Source of the DNA: Rufibacter hautae
GTDB lineage: Bacteria; Bacteroidota; Bacteroidia; Cytophagales; Hymenobacteraceae
DNA length: 64,000 nt
NCBI RefSeq assembly: GCF_008271695.1
Contig: NZ_VKKY01000003.1
Coordinates: forward strand, 248,001-312,000
Direction of reading: 5' to 3'
The notes under the pieces are model-generated. The model worked only from the letters and a program-made list of their open reading frames with translations. It had not been told where the DNA came from and ran no database searches. Shown piece after piece: positions 22,325-29,069 of this stretch. The stretch's first letter is position 1. Each line of letters opens with the position of its first letter. The position numbers and the translations under genes are program-made.

Positions 22325-23857
22325 CTACCTTAAAAACTTATCTATCCCGTTCTCGCACCATTTGGCTTTCTGGGCGATGGCATAGGCGAGGATCTTGTCA
22401 TTCTCCGGGAGGGAGGTGCGGGCATTCTCAGGATGATACAGGTGGTAGCCTACGCCACCGAAGGGCAGGTTGCGGCGCTCTACGCCCGCGTTCAGCATTC
22501 TAATGGCAAATTCGCTGTCCTCGCGGCCCCAGCCTTGGATGTTCTCGTTGAAACCATTGATGCGAAGCACATCGGCGCGCCAGAAAGCCATGTTGCAGCC
22601 GCGGATGGCTTTGATGTCAGGGCGTTTTTTGGAGCCGAGTTTTGCGAGCGTTTCTGAGGAAACGGCATTAAAACGGTTGATAATGCCAGAGGAGAATGGC
22701 GTGATGTGCCACTTTTTGCTTTGCAGGATCTGCTTGGTGAGCTCGGGTTGCAGCAGCACGCGCTTGCCCTGGATGAAGGTGTTGGCGCGGGCCATGCGTT
22801 TGTGGCTCTTGACGAAGTTTGGGTGCAGCACCATATCGCCGTCAATGGAGAGCAGGTACTCGCCAGTGGCCATGGCCATGGCTTTGTTTCGGATGGCGGC
22901 CAACCGGAAGCCGGTGTCCTCATGCCAGCAATGGCGTAGCGGTACCGGAAAGTTCTGCTGAAAACGCTCTATCACCGCTCGGGTTTCTTCGCGGGAGCCG
23001 TCATCGGCAATGATCACCTCATCGGGCAGTTCATTTTGCTGGGCCACGCTCTTTAGCACCACTTCCAGCGCATCTGGCCAGTTGTAGGTGGAGATGATGA
23101 GGCTGGTGGTCAGGGGGCGGTTGGCCTCGTGCAGTTTCATGTACTTGTAGAAAGCCCCGTTGGCGTTGCAGGCCGAGATGAGGAATCCCTCAAACCCGTA
23201 CAGGAACCCCCGCTTCAGGAAGTAGTTGCGCAGGAAGGTCCAGAAACCTTTGTAAGTGGCCTTGAAGGCTGAGGAAGATTTCCGGAACCGGTGCTCTTGG
23301 GCGAAAAGCGTGGTGTACTGGTTCAGTTTCCTCAGCAGCTCGTCGGTGTTCTTGAAGGAATAATGGTTCAGGATGCCCGGCAGGGTCTCTATGGCCAAGC
23401 CTTCGGTCTTGATTCCTTCGTGCACCTCGCGGTCTGTGAAGGAGGTAACTTTGCGGTTAAAAAGGCGTAGCACATAATCATTCTCCCAACCACAGGCGTT
23501 AATTAAACGTTTCCCATAGAAATTGTGGCGCAGAAAGCGGTAGGCTTTGGCGTTATCTAAGGGGTGGCTGAGGATGACCTGGGTTAGTTCCGGCGTCAGG
23601 ACCTCATCGCTGTCAATGGAAAGCACCCAGTCATGCGAGGCGTGGGAGGCCGCCAGGTTCTTGAGCGGGCCAAACCCGATGAAGGGCGAATGGAACACCT
23701 TCACGTTGGGGAACTGGCCGGCAATGGACACGGTGGCATCCGTGGAGCCGTTGTCCAGCAGGATAACCTCCGGGAACCGGGCCAGCGCCTTAAGGCATTG
23801 CGGCAGCAACTCCTGGCTGTTTTTAGCGAGTATGGTAACAGAAATAGGTTGAGGCAT
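22325..23857 (-). CDS. Two-domain family 2 glycosyltransferase (WaaE-like plus chondroitin-polymerase-like)
   Basis: 510 aa from the ATG at 23857 (MPQPISVTILAKN). A longer reading prepends 24 residues without family similarity. Domain 1 (about 1-240) resembles KdtX/WaaE-type LPS-core GT2: LLDNGSTDATVSIA, WVLSIDSDEVL (DxD-like), ACGWENDYVLRLFNRKV, DREVHEGI. Domain 2 (about 250-510) is a second GT2: SLIISTYNWPDALEVVLKSV, VIIADDGSREETRAVIERF, YLLSIDGDMVLHPNF, RGCNMAFWRADVLRINGFNENIQGWGREDSEFAIRML. The second half matches the galactosyl/chondroitin-type C-terminal motif. Probably adds two consecutive sugars to LPS or another glycan (inference). Confidence 0.88.
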   Translation of the reverse strand: MPQPISVTILAKNSQELLPQCLKALARFPEVILLDNGSTDATVSIAGQFPNVKVFHSPFIGFGPLKNLAASHASHDWVLSIDSDEVLTPELTQVILSHPLDNAKAYRFLRHNFYGKRLINACGWENDYVLRLFNRKVTSFTDREVHEGIKTEGLAIETLPGILNHYSFKNTDELLRKLNQYTTLFAQEHRFRKSSSAFKATYKGFWTFLRNYFLKRGFLYGFEGFLISACNANGAFYKYMKLHEANRPLTTSLIISTYNWPDALEVVLKSVAQQNELPDEVIIADDGSREETRAVIERFQQNFPVPLRHCWHEDTGFRLAAIRNKAMAMATGEYLLSIDGDMVLHPNFVKSHKRMARANTFIQGKRVLLQPELTKQILQSKKWHITPFSSGIINRFNAVSSETLAKLGSKKRPDIKAIRGCNMAFWRADVLRINGFNENIQGWGREDSEFAIRMLNAGVERRNLPFGGVGYHLYHPENARTSLPENDKILAYAIAQKAKWCENGIDKFLR

Positions 23858-23948
23858 GCAGCGCGGAAACAAAAAAAGAGGAGGGAGGAATTCCCGAAAA
23901 ACGACCTTAGGGAGGGTTAATGTAAACATCTGCCCTAATATTCGTATG

Positions 23949-23987
23949 TACCTATGTATATTTAATTTCTATATTTGCGTATAGGTA
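23949..23987 (+). promoter_or_regulatory. Candidate promoter and flanking dyad of the ECF sigma gene
   Basis: TATATTTG at 23970-23977 is a perfect TAnnTTTG. It is bracketed by TACCTAT (23949-23955) and ATAGGTA (23981-23987), an inverted pair that could be an operator or an autoregulatory site. Confidence 0.45.
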
Positions 23988-24024
23988 TTTTTATCCCAAG
24001 TGTAAAAGTACAAAATCAAGACCA

Positions 24025-24621
24025 ATGAGCGAACAGAGAGCGAATTCAATGACAAAAGAGGAGAAAGACGCCCGGTTTGAGGCCGAGTTGATGCCGGTTA
24101 TTTCGCCTCTCTACAACTTCGCGTACCGTCTAACCCTGGATGAAGATGACGCCAATGACCTGGTACAGGAGACCTACCTCAAGGCGTATCGTTTCTTCGA
24201 TTATTTCGAACCCGGAACTAATGCCAAGGCCTGGCTGTTCCGCATCCTAAAGAACTCGTTCATAAACGACTTCCGGAAAAAGAGCAAACAGCCCGCCAAA
24301 GTAGACTACTCTGAGGTGGAAGGTTACTACAATTCCGAGGACGTGGACGCAGAGGGAGACAGTTCTGGCGGTACTACAGACCTGCGCATGGAAAGTGTGC
24401 AGGACCTGATTGGCGATGAGGTGGCTGGTGCCTTGAACTCACTGCCGGTAGACTTCCGGACCGTAATCATCTTGTGTGACCTGGAAGGGTTCACCTACGA
24501 GGAGATGGCCAAGATCCTGGACATTCCCATAGGTACCGTAAGAAGCCGCCTGCACAGGGCCCGGCACTTTCTGAAGGAGAAGTTGGAAAAATACGCGAAG
24601 TCAATGGGCTATAACGGCTAA
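24025..24621 (+). CDS. RNA polymerase ECF-type sigma factor
   Basis: 198 aa. Sigma region 2 covers about residues 25-95 (LYNFAYRLTLDEDDANDLVQETYLKAYRFFDYFEPGTNAKAWLFRILKNSFINDFRKK). Region 4 covers about 135-190 (ALNSLPVDFRTVIILCDLEGFTYEEMAKILDIPIGTVRSRLHRARHFLKEKL). A long acidic linker between them (YYNSEDVDAEGDSSGGTTD) is typical of Bacteroidota RpoE-like sigma factors. A probable anti-sigma gene follows after 12 bp. Regulon unknown. Confidence 0.94.
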   Translation: MSEQRANSMTKEEKDARFEAELMPVISPLYNFAYRLTLDEDDANDLVQETYLKAYRFFDYFEPGTNAKAWLFRILKNSFINDFRKKSKQPAKVDYSEVEGYYNSEDVDAEGDSSGGTTDLRMESVQDLIGDEVAGALNSLPVDFRTVIILCDLEGFTYEEMAKILDIPIGTVRSRLHRARHFLKEKLEKYAKSMGYNG

Positions 24622-24633
24622 ATAGAAATTAAT

Positions 24634-24927
24634 ATGATGGGGACTACTACTATGACAGATGAATTGATGGGCGCAAGCGCCTCAGATGAGAGCCATGAAC
24701 CAGACTGTGAGAAGGTGCAAGGCGTTTTTGAGAAGTGGCTGGAAGGTGTAGCTACAAAAGAGGACGAGGCTTTTCTATCTGAGAAAGCCGACGAATGCTC
24801 TCCTTGCTTTGAGAGCGTTGACAAACAACGGTTGTTTGTGAAGTTCCTGAACGCCTCTTTGCGCAGACCAGGCACTCCTGCTACATTAGTAGACTCCATC
24901 AAATCAAAAATCCACCAAACAGCTTAG
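24634..24927 (+). CDS. Probable zinc-finger-like anti-sigma factor
   Basis: 97 aa immediately downstream of the sigma gene. No membrane segment. Cys residues at E-P-D-C and D-E-C-S-P-C, with an upstream His (SHEPDC), recall the HxxxCxxC zinc-binding anti-sigma domain, though the usual His just before CxxC is replaced (ADECSPC). Helical tail KQRLFVKFLNASLRRPGTPATLVDSIKSKI. Function is inferred from position, size and the Cys pattern. The start could be either Met of the initial MM pair. Confidence 0.75.
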   Translation: MMGTTTMTDELMGASASDESHEPDCEKVQGVFEKWLEGVATKEDEAFLSEKADECSPCFESVDKQRLFVKFLNASLRRPGTPATLVDSIKSKIHQTA

Positions 24928-24948
24928 TATTAAGCTTTCCTACCCTGG

Positions 24949-25533
24949 ATGCAAGGTAAAATCATTATTTTTTCGGCTCCCTCAGGGGCCGGCAAAACCA
25001 CAATTGTCCGTCATTTAGTTAACGTACTCCCAGAGCTAAGTTTTTCTATCTCAGCCTGTACCCGCGACCGCCGGGGCCGCTCTGAAATCAACGGAAAGGA
25101 TTACTACTTCATTACCCCCGAAGAGTTCAGGGAGAAGATAGGGAACGATGAGTTCGTAGAATGGGAAGAAGTATATGAGGGTGCTTTTTACGGAACCCTC
25201 AAATCTGAAATAGAGCGCATCTGGTCTGAGGGCAAACACGCCATCCTGGACGTGGACGTCAAAGGAGGCCTGAGCGTGAAACACTTCTACAAAGACCGCG
25301 CCCTGGCCATCTTTGTGAAACCACCTTCCATTGAGGAGCTTTCCAAGCGCTTGGTGGCCCGCAACACAGATTCTGCCTCTAGCATCTCCAGCCGCGTGTT
25401 CAAGGCTAAATTCGAGTTGAGCTTTGAAGACCAGTTTGATGAGGTGATCGTGAATGAGAACCTGGAAGAAGCCTTTGCCCGTGCCGAGAAGCTGGTGCGG
25501 GACTTTATCTATCCAGAGGAACCTATTTTGTAG
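24949..25533 (+). CDS. gmk: Guanylate kinase
   Basis: 194 aa. Phosphorylates GMP/dGMP to GDP/dGDP. P-loop FSAPSGAGKTTIVRHL at about residues 8-23; GMP-binding TRDRRGRSEINGKDYYFIT, with EWEEVYEGAFYGTLKSEIE and LDVDVKGG following. It lies 21 bp after the anti-sigma gene and 2 bp before nadD, so it is probably co-transcribed with nadD. Confidence 0.97.
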   Translation: MQGKIIIFSAPSGAGKTTIVRHLVNVLPELSFSISACTRDRRGRSEINGKDYYFITPEEFREKIGNDEFVEWEEVYEGAFYGTLKSEIERIWSEGKHAILDVDVKGGLSVKHFYKDRALAIFVKPPSIEELSKRLVARNTDSASSISSRVFKAKFELSFEDQFDEVIVNENLEEAFARAEKLVRDFIYPEEPIL

Positions 25534-25535
25534 CC

Positions 25536-26114
25536 ATGCGGGTAGGATTGCTGTTCGGATCCTTCAACCCCATCCATATAGGGCACCTGATCCTGGCCAA
25601 TTATATGGCCGCTAATACCACCTTAGATACGGTTTGGCTTGTGGTGAGCCCGCAGAACCCGTTCAAGCCCAGCAGCAGCCTGTTGCATGAGTTTGACCGC
25701 CTGCACATGGTGCGTCTGGCCATTGCCGACAACGCTGATCTGGGCGTAACCGACATTGAGTTTCGGATGCCCAAACCCAGCTACACCATAGATACGCTCA
25801 CTTACCTCCGGGAAAAGTATCCTACCTACCAGTTTGTGCTCATCATGGGCGAAGACAACCTAGCTACCTTGCCCAAGTGGAAGAACTACGAGCAGATTCT
25901 GGATCTCTACGAAGTGCTGGTTTATCCTCGGCCAGGAAGCGCCAAGGTTCCCGAAGCACTGCAGGGCCACGCTAAGATAACGGTAGTGCCTGCTCCGCTG
26001 CTGGACATCTCGGCTACCTTCATCCGTAAATGCCTCAAGGAGGGAAAATCTACCCGCTACCTGTTGCAGGAGGAAGTGCAGGAGTACATACAGGCTAAGA
26101 AGCTGTATATGTAG
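25536..26114 (+). CDS. nadD: Nicotinate-nucleotide adenylyltransferase
   Basis: 192 aa. Adenylylates nicotinate mononucleotide in NAD synthesis. Nucleotidyltransferase motif GLLFGSFNPIHIGHLILA (HxGH) at residues 4-21; SPQNPFKP, and C-terminal DISATFIRKCLKEGKSTRYLLQEEVQEYI (ISATFIR variant of the SST-x-IR motif). Ends before a strong terminator. Confidence 0.97.
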   Translation: MRVGLLFGSFNPIHIGHLILANYMAANTTLDTVWLVVSPQNPFKPSSSLLHEFDRLHMVRLAIADNADLGVTDIEFRMPKPSYTIDTLTYLREKYPTYQFVLIMGEDNLATLPKWKNYEQILDLYEVLVYPRPGSAKVPEALQGHAKITVVPAPLLDISATFIRKCLKEGKSTRYLLQEEVQEYIQAKKLYM

Positions 26115-26501
26115 CAAAAGAGATCAGCTAGCATGAACCGGCGTTTTAGGCACCCTTTTTCTAAAAGGCGCCTAAAACGCCGGTTTTGTTTTGCAGCCTT
26201 CCTGTAACCTGTACATCTTATAACAGAGGAGTAAATTCTTGGCCTGATGGAATGACTGCAAGGGGTAAGGCAGACCAATTCCCTTAGTTGTTTCTACAGG
26301 GCTACTTACTTTTAACTATTTTCAGGCTTGTGGATAAAAAGAGAAAACCTTTTATTTTTAAGTGCGTTTAAACTAAATTATGCTTGATTGGACAATGGAA
26401 TAATCCAGTTTTTTGATGTATAAATGCTTGGTTACCTCAGGGAAGTAGCGTAATTTGCTTTTAATTCCCAGACAGACAAACTGAAGGACTACCCCAGTCA
26501 A
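26115..26501. other. Intergenic region after nadD
   Basis: About 390 bp. After the terminator at 26136-26190 it is AT-rich and should carry the promoter of the 26502 gene; I see no clear TAnnTTTG pair. No gene is supported. Confidence 0.5.
26136..26190 (+). terminator. Terminator of gmk-nadD, built on a dispersed palindrome
   Basis: A 16-bp stem AACCGGCGTTTTAGGC / GCCTAAAACGCCGGTT followed by TTGTTTTG. Its inner 26141-26180 part is a member of the dispersed palindrome family (copy 15) in its most symmetric form. Confidence 0.85.
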
Positions 26502-26906
26502 ATGAGTATTACCGCCATCTTCCAAGATACCTATATCTCCATCACCTACGACCAGAAACAGCAATACATCAATGCAGATTGGATCGGTTTCCAGACTAAA
26601 CAATCTGTGCAGGATGGTTGCGAGCGTATTCTGGAGGCCATGGCGGAATTCCATTGCTACAAAGTCCTTAACGATAACACTCATGTAGAGGGAATCTGGT
26701 CCAGCGCGGCGGAGTGGGTGGGCTCAGACTGGTTTCCGCGTATGCGGCAAGCGGGCATGGTGTCTTTTGCCTGGGTGTATTCGCCCAGCATGTTCAGCCG
26801 GTTGTCCACAGACAAATCCCTGCGGTTTACCTATGATACCACTGGTATAGAAGTGTTCGATAGCATAGGAGAGGCCCAGCGGTGGCTTGCGGCCATTCCG
26901 GCGTAA
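26502..26906 (+). CDS. Hypothetical cytosolic protein, possibly SpoIIAA/STAS-like
   Basis: 134 aa without signal peptide or membrane segments. The alternation of strands and helices (ISITYDQKQQYINADWIGFQTKQSVQDGCERILEAMAEFHCYKVLNDNTHVEGIWSSAAEWVGSDWFPRM) resembles the SpoIIAA-like/STAS fold proteins common in Cytophagales. This assignment is weak and based on pattern only. It is monocistronic with a strong bidirectional terminator behind it. Confidence 0.75.
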   Translation: MSITAIFQDTYISITYDQKQQYINADWIGFQTKQSVQDGCERILEAMAEFHCYKVLNDNTHVEGIWSSAAEWVGSDWFPRMRQAGMVSFAWVYSPSMFSRLSTDKSLRFTYDTTGIEVFDSIGEAQRWLAAIPA

Positions 26907-26936
26907 ACCCTGCGTACTCTCAAAAGTTTCCATAAA

Positions 26937-26977
26937 AACAGAAGGCCCCGCACTTGCCAGTGCGGGGCCTTCTGTTT
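26937..26977. terminator. Bidirectional terminator between convergent genes
   Basis: 18-bp stem AACAGAAGGCCCCGCACT and complement with a 4-nt loop; T-runs on both strands. It serves the 26502 gene and frr. Confidence 0.88.
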
Positions 26978-27010
26978 ATACCCTGATTTCTATGAAACAG
27001 GCTTGAAACG
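26971..27010. repeat. Dispersed intergenic palindrome, copy 16
   Basis: TCTGTTTATACCCTGATTTC followed by TATGAAACAGGCTTGAAACG, abutting the terminator. Confidence 0.5.
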
Positions 27011-27017
27011 CCGTTTC

Positions 27018-27581
27018 TTAGATGGTCATGATTTCGGCTTCCTTCTTAGACAGAAGTTCGTCCAGTTTCACAATGTAAGAATCGGTGAGTTTCTGTACTT
27101 TGCCTTCGGCGTCTTTCACGGCGTCTTCAGAGGTGCCTTCTTTCTGCAGTTTGCGCAGGGAGTCGTTCACGTCTTTGCGGATGTTACGCACGCGGATCTT
27201 GCCGCTCTCGGTTTCGTTCTTGGCTTGTTTCACCAGGTCTCGGCGACGCTCCTCGGTCAGGGCCGGGATGTTCAGGCGGATGCCGTCTGCCTCGGTCATG
27301 GGGTTCAGGCCCAGATCGCTGTTTTTGATGGCTTTGCCGATCTCGGCCACCATGCCTTTTTCCCATGGCTTGATCATGAGCGTACGGGCGTCTGGAGTCA
27401 TGATGTTGGCCACCTGCGAGATGGGGGTAGGCGTGCCGTAGTAATCTACGCGCAGGTCCTCTACCATGGCAGGAGACGCTTTGCCGGCTCTGATTTTGGT
27501 TAATTCTACACTAGTGTGCTGCACCGATTTCTGCATGGACTCCTCGGCTTCGCTCAAATAAAAGTTAATTTCTTCGGTCAT
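27018..27581 (-). CDS. frr: Ribosome recycling factor
   Basis: 187 aa from the ATG at 27581 (MTEEINFYLSEAEESM); a longer reading adds 22 unrelated residues. Splits post-termination ribosomes with EF-G. Signatures: HTSVELTKIRAGKASPAMVEDLRVDYYGTPTPISQVANI and IRLNIPALTEERRRDLVKQAKNETESGKIRVRNIRKD. It lies about 120 bp after pyrH, the usual pyrH-frr pairing. Confidence 0.97.
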   Translation of the reverse strand: MTEEINFYLSEAEESMQKSVQHTSVELTKIRAGKASPAMVEDLRVDYYGTPTPISQVANIMTPDARTLMIKPWEKGMVAEIGKAIKNSDLGLNPMTEADGIRLNIPALTEERRRDLVKQAKNETESGKIRVRNIRKDVNDSLRKLQKEGTSEDAVKDAEGKVQKLTDSYIVKLDELLSKKEAEIMTI

Positions 27582-27698
27582 TGGGTTTTCTGATTTAGAA
27601 AGATGACTAAACGGTACCACCGTAGCAAACGCCAAAGGGCGGCACAAATTTCTGATTTAATTCTGTAAAATCCACTGCCGGGGCAGCAAGACCTTTAT

Positions 27699-28406
27699 TT
27701 ACATGGAAACCAAGGTTCCTACCTGCTCGCCATTGATGAGTTTGGCCAGGTTGCCCTTTTTGTTGATGTCAAACACCACAATAGGCAAGTTGTTTTCCTT
27801 GCAAAGGGTAAACGCAGTCATGTCCATTACGTTGAGGCCTTTTTCAAAAACCTCCTCAAAGGTGATGTCCTGGTACCGCACGGCAGAAGCGTCTTTCTCT
27901 GGGTCAGCGGAGTAGATGCCGTCTACGCGGGTGCCTTTCAATACTACATCGGCCTCAATCTCAATGGCCCGCAGGGAGGCGGCAGAGTCGGTGGTGAAGT
28001 ACGGGTTACCGGTACCGGCCCCGAAAATCACTACGCGGCCTTTCTCCAGGTGGCGCATGGCGCGGCGGCGGATGTACGGCTCACATACCTGCTGGATGTT
28101 GATACCAGACAAGAGACGGGTGAAGATGCCCACTTTCTCCAGCGCGCTCTGCAGCGCCATGCTGTTGATTACCGTGGCCAGCATACCCATGTAATCGCCC
28201 TGCACGCGGTCCAAACCAACAGACTCGGCTTGCACGCCCCTGAAAATGTTTCCTCCGCCAATCACCACGGCCACCTCGGCGCCAAGATCTACGGCAGATT
28301 TAATCTCTTCGGCGTACTGCACCAGCATGTTGGTGTCAATCCCATATTGCTGGTCGCCCATCAAGGACTCTCCGCTGAGCTTCAATAGAATTCTTTTGAA
28401 TCGCAT
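27699..28406 (-). CDS. pyrH: UMP kinase
   Basis: A 235-aa bacterial amino-acid-kinase-fold enzyme making UDP from UMP. Motifs: [16 protein letters not shown] at the N-terminus, [13 protein letters not shown] near residue 45, [35 protein letters not shown] near 130 and [14 protein letters not shown]. First gene of the pyrH-frr pair. Confidence 0.97.
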   Translation of the reverse strand: MRFKRILLKLSGESLMGDQQYGIDTNMLVQYAEEIKSAVDLGAEVAVVIGGGNIFRGVQAESVGLDRVQGDYMGMLATVINSMALQSALEKVGIFTRLLSGINIQQVCEPYIRRRAMRHLEKGRVVIFGAGTGNPYFTTDSAASLRAIEIEADVVLKGTRVDGIYSADPEKDASAVRYQDITFEEVFEKGLNVMDMTAFTLCKENNLPIVVFDINKKGNLAKLINGEQVGTLVSM

Positions 28407-28446
28407 GCTTATAAAATAGTAATAGTTAGTGACACGGGTCTATACA

Positions 28447-28485
28447 CGTTTTGGGCCCGCTTTTCACAAAACAGGCCCAAAAAGG
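28447..28485. repeat. Dispersed intergenic palindrome, copy 17
   Basis: CGTTTTGGGCCCGCTTTTC followed by ACAAAACAGGCCCAAAAAGG; one of the most symmetric copies, just past the biotin carrier stop. Confidence 0.6.
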
Positions 28486-28492
28486 AGTTTCC

Positions 28493-28987
28493 TTAAAATA
28501 CGATCAATACCTGGTTTTTCTCTACGTTCTGCCTGGTGGTAACCTTCACCTCAGACACCACGCCATCGCCGGGAGACTTGATGATGTTCTCCATCTTCAT
28601 GGCTTCCAGGATCAAGATAGGGTCGCCTTTCTTCACTTCCTGGCCTGGCTGTACCTTAATGTCAATGATGAGGCCCGGCATAGGTGCCTTGATATCATTG
28701 ACCTTGTGTGCCAGTGCCTGGCCCATGCCCAGACTCTCCAGCAGCAGATCCATCCGATCCTGCACCTGTAACGTATGCACATTGCCGTTGATCTTGATCT
28801 GGAAGGTTTTGGTTTCCGGGTCAGCCTGCAACAGCTCGGCGGTGTAGGAGCGGCCGTCTTTCAGAATGTGGAAGGAAGTAGGGCTGAGGGGAAGCAAATC
28901 CCAGGTAAAAGGAGCATCGTTGAGAAGAATCTGGTTTTTCTCCAGAACTACTTGCCAGGTGGCAGCAGCCGATTTTACCTGTAGCAT
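28493..28987 (-). CDS. Biotin/lipoyl-attachment carrier protein (BCCP-like)
   Basis: 164 aa. The C-terminal biotinyl domain (about 90-164) carries the biotinylation motif ILEAMKMENII with target Lys in M-K-M, preceded by IKAPMPGLIIDIKVQPGQEVKKGDP. The N-terminal half (VKSAAATWQVVLEKNQILLNDAPFTWDLLPL) resembles carrier subunits of acyl-CoA carboxylases or decarboxylases in Bacteroidota. No biotin carboxylase or carboxyltransferase gene is adjacent, so partners are elsewhere. Probably serves propionyl/acetyl-CoA carboxylation (inference). Confidence 0.88.
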   Translation of the reverse strand: MLQVKSAAATWQVVLEKNQILLNDAPFTWDLLPLSPTSFHILKDGRSYTAELLQADPETKTFQIKINGNVHTLQVQDRMDLLLESLGMGQALAHKVNDIKAPMPGLIIDIKVQPGQEVKKGDPILILEAMKMENIIKSPGDGVVSEVKVTTRQNVEKNQVLIVF

Positions 28988-29069
28988 GTTGGCGGGGTTA
29001 GAGACAGTAATTTACCGTACGTGTGAAATAAATTCACAACTTGAGTTCCCAAAGTTAATAAATCATTAC

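Noticed and set aside
28866-29069. 68-codon N-terminal extension of the M1 aminopeptidase
   Set aside because: It overlaps the divergent biotin carrier gene and would hide a clear lipoprotein signal that begins at 29070.
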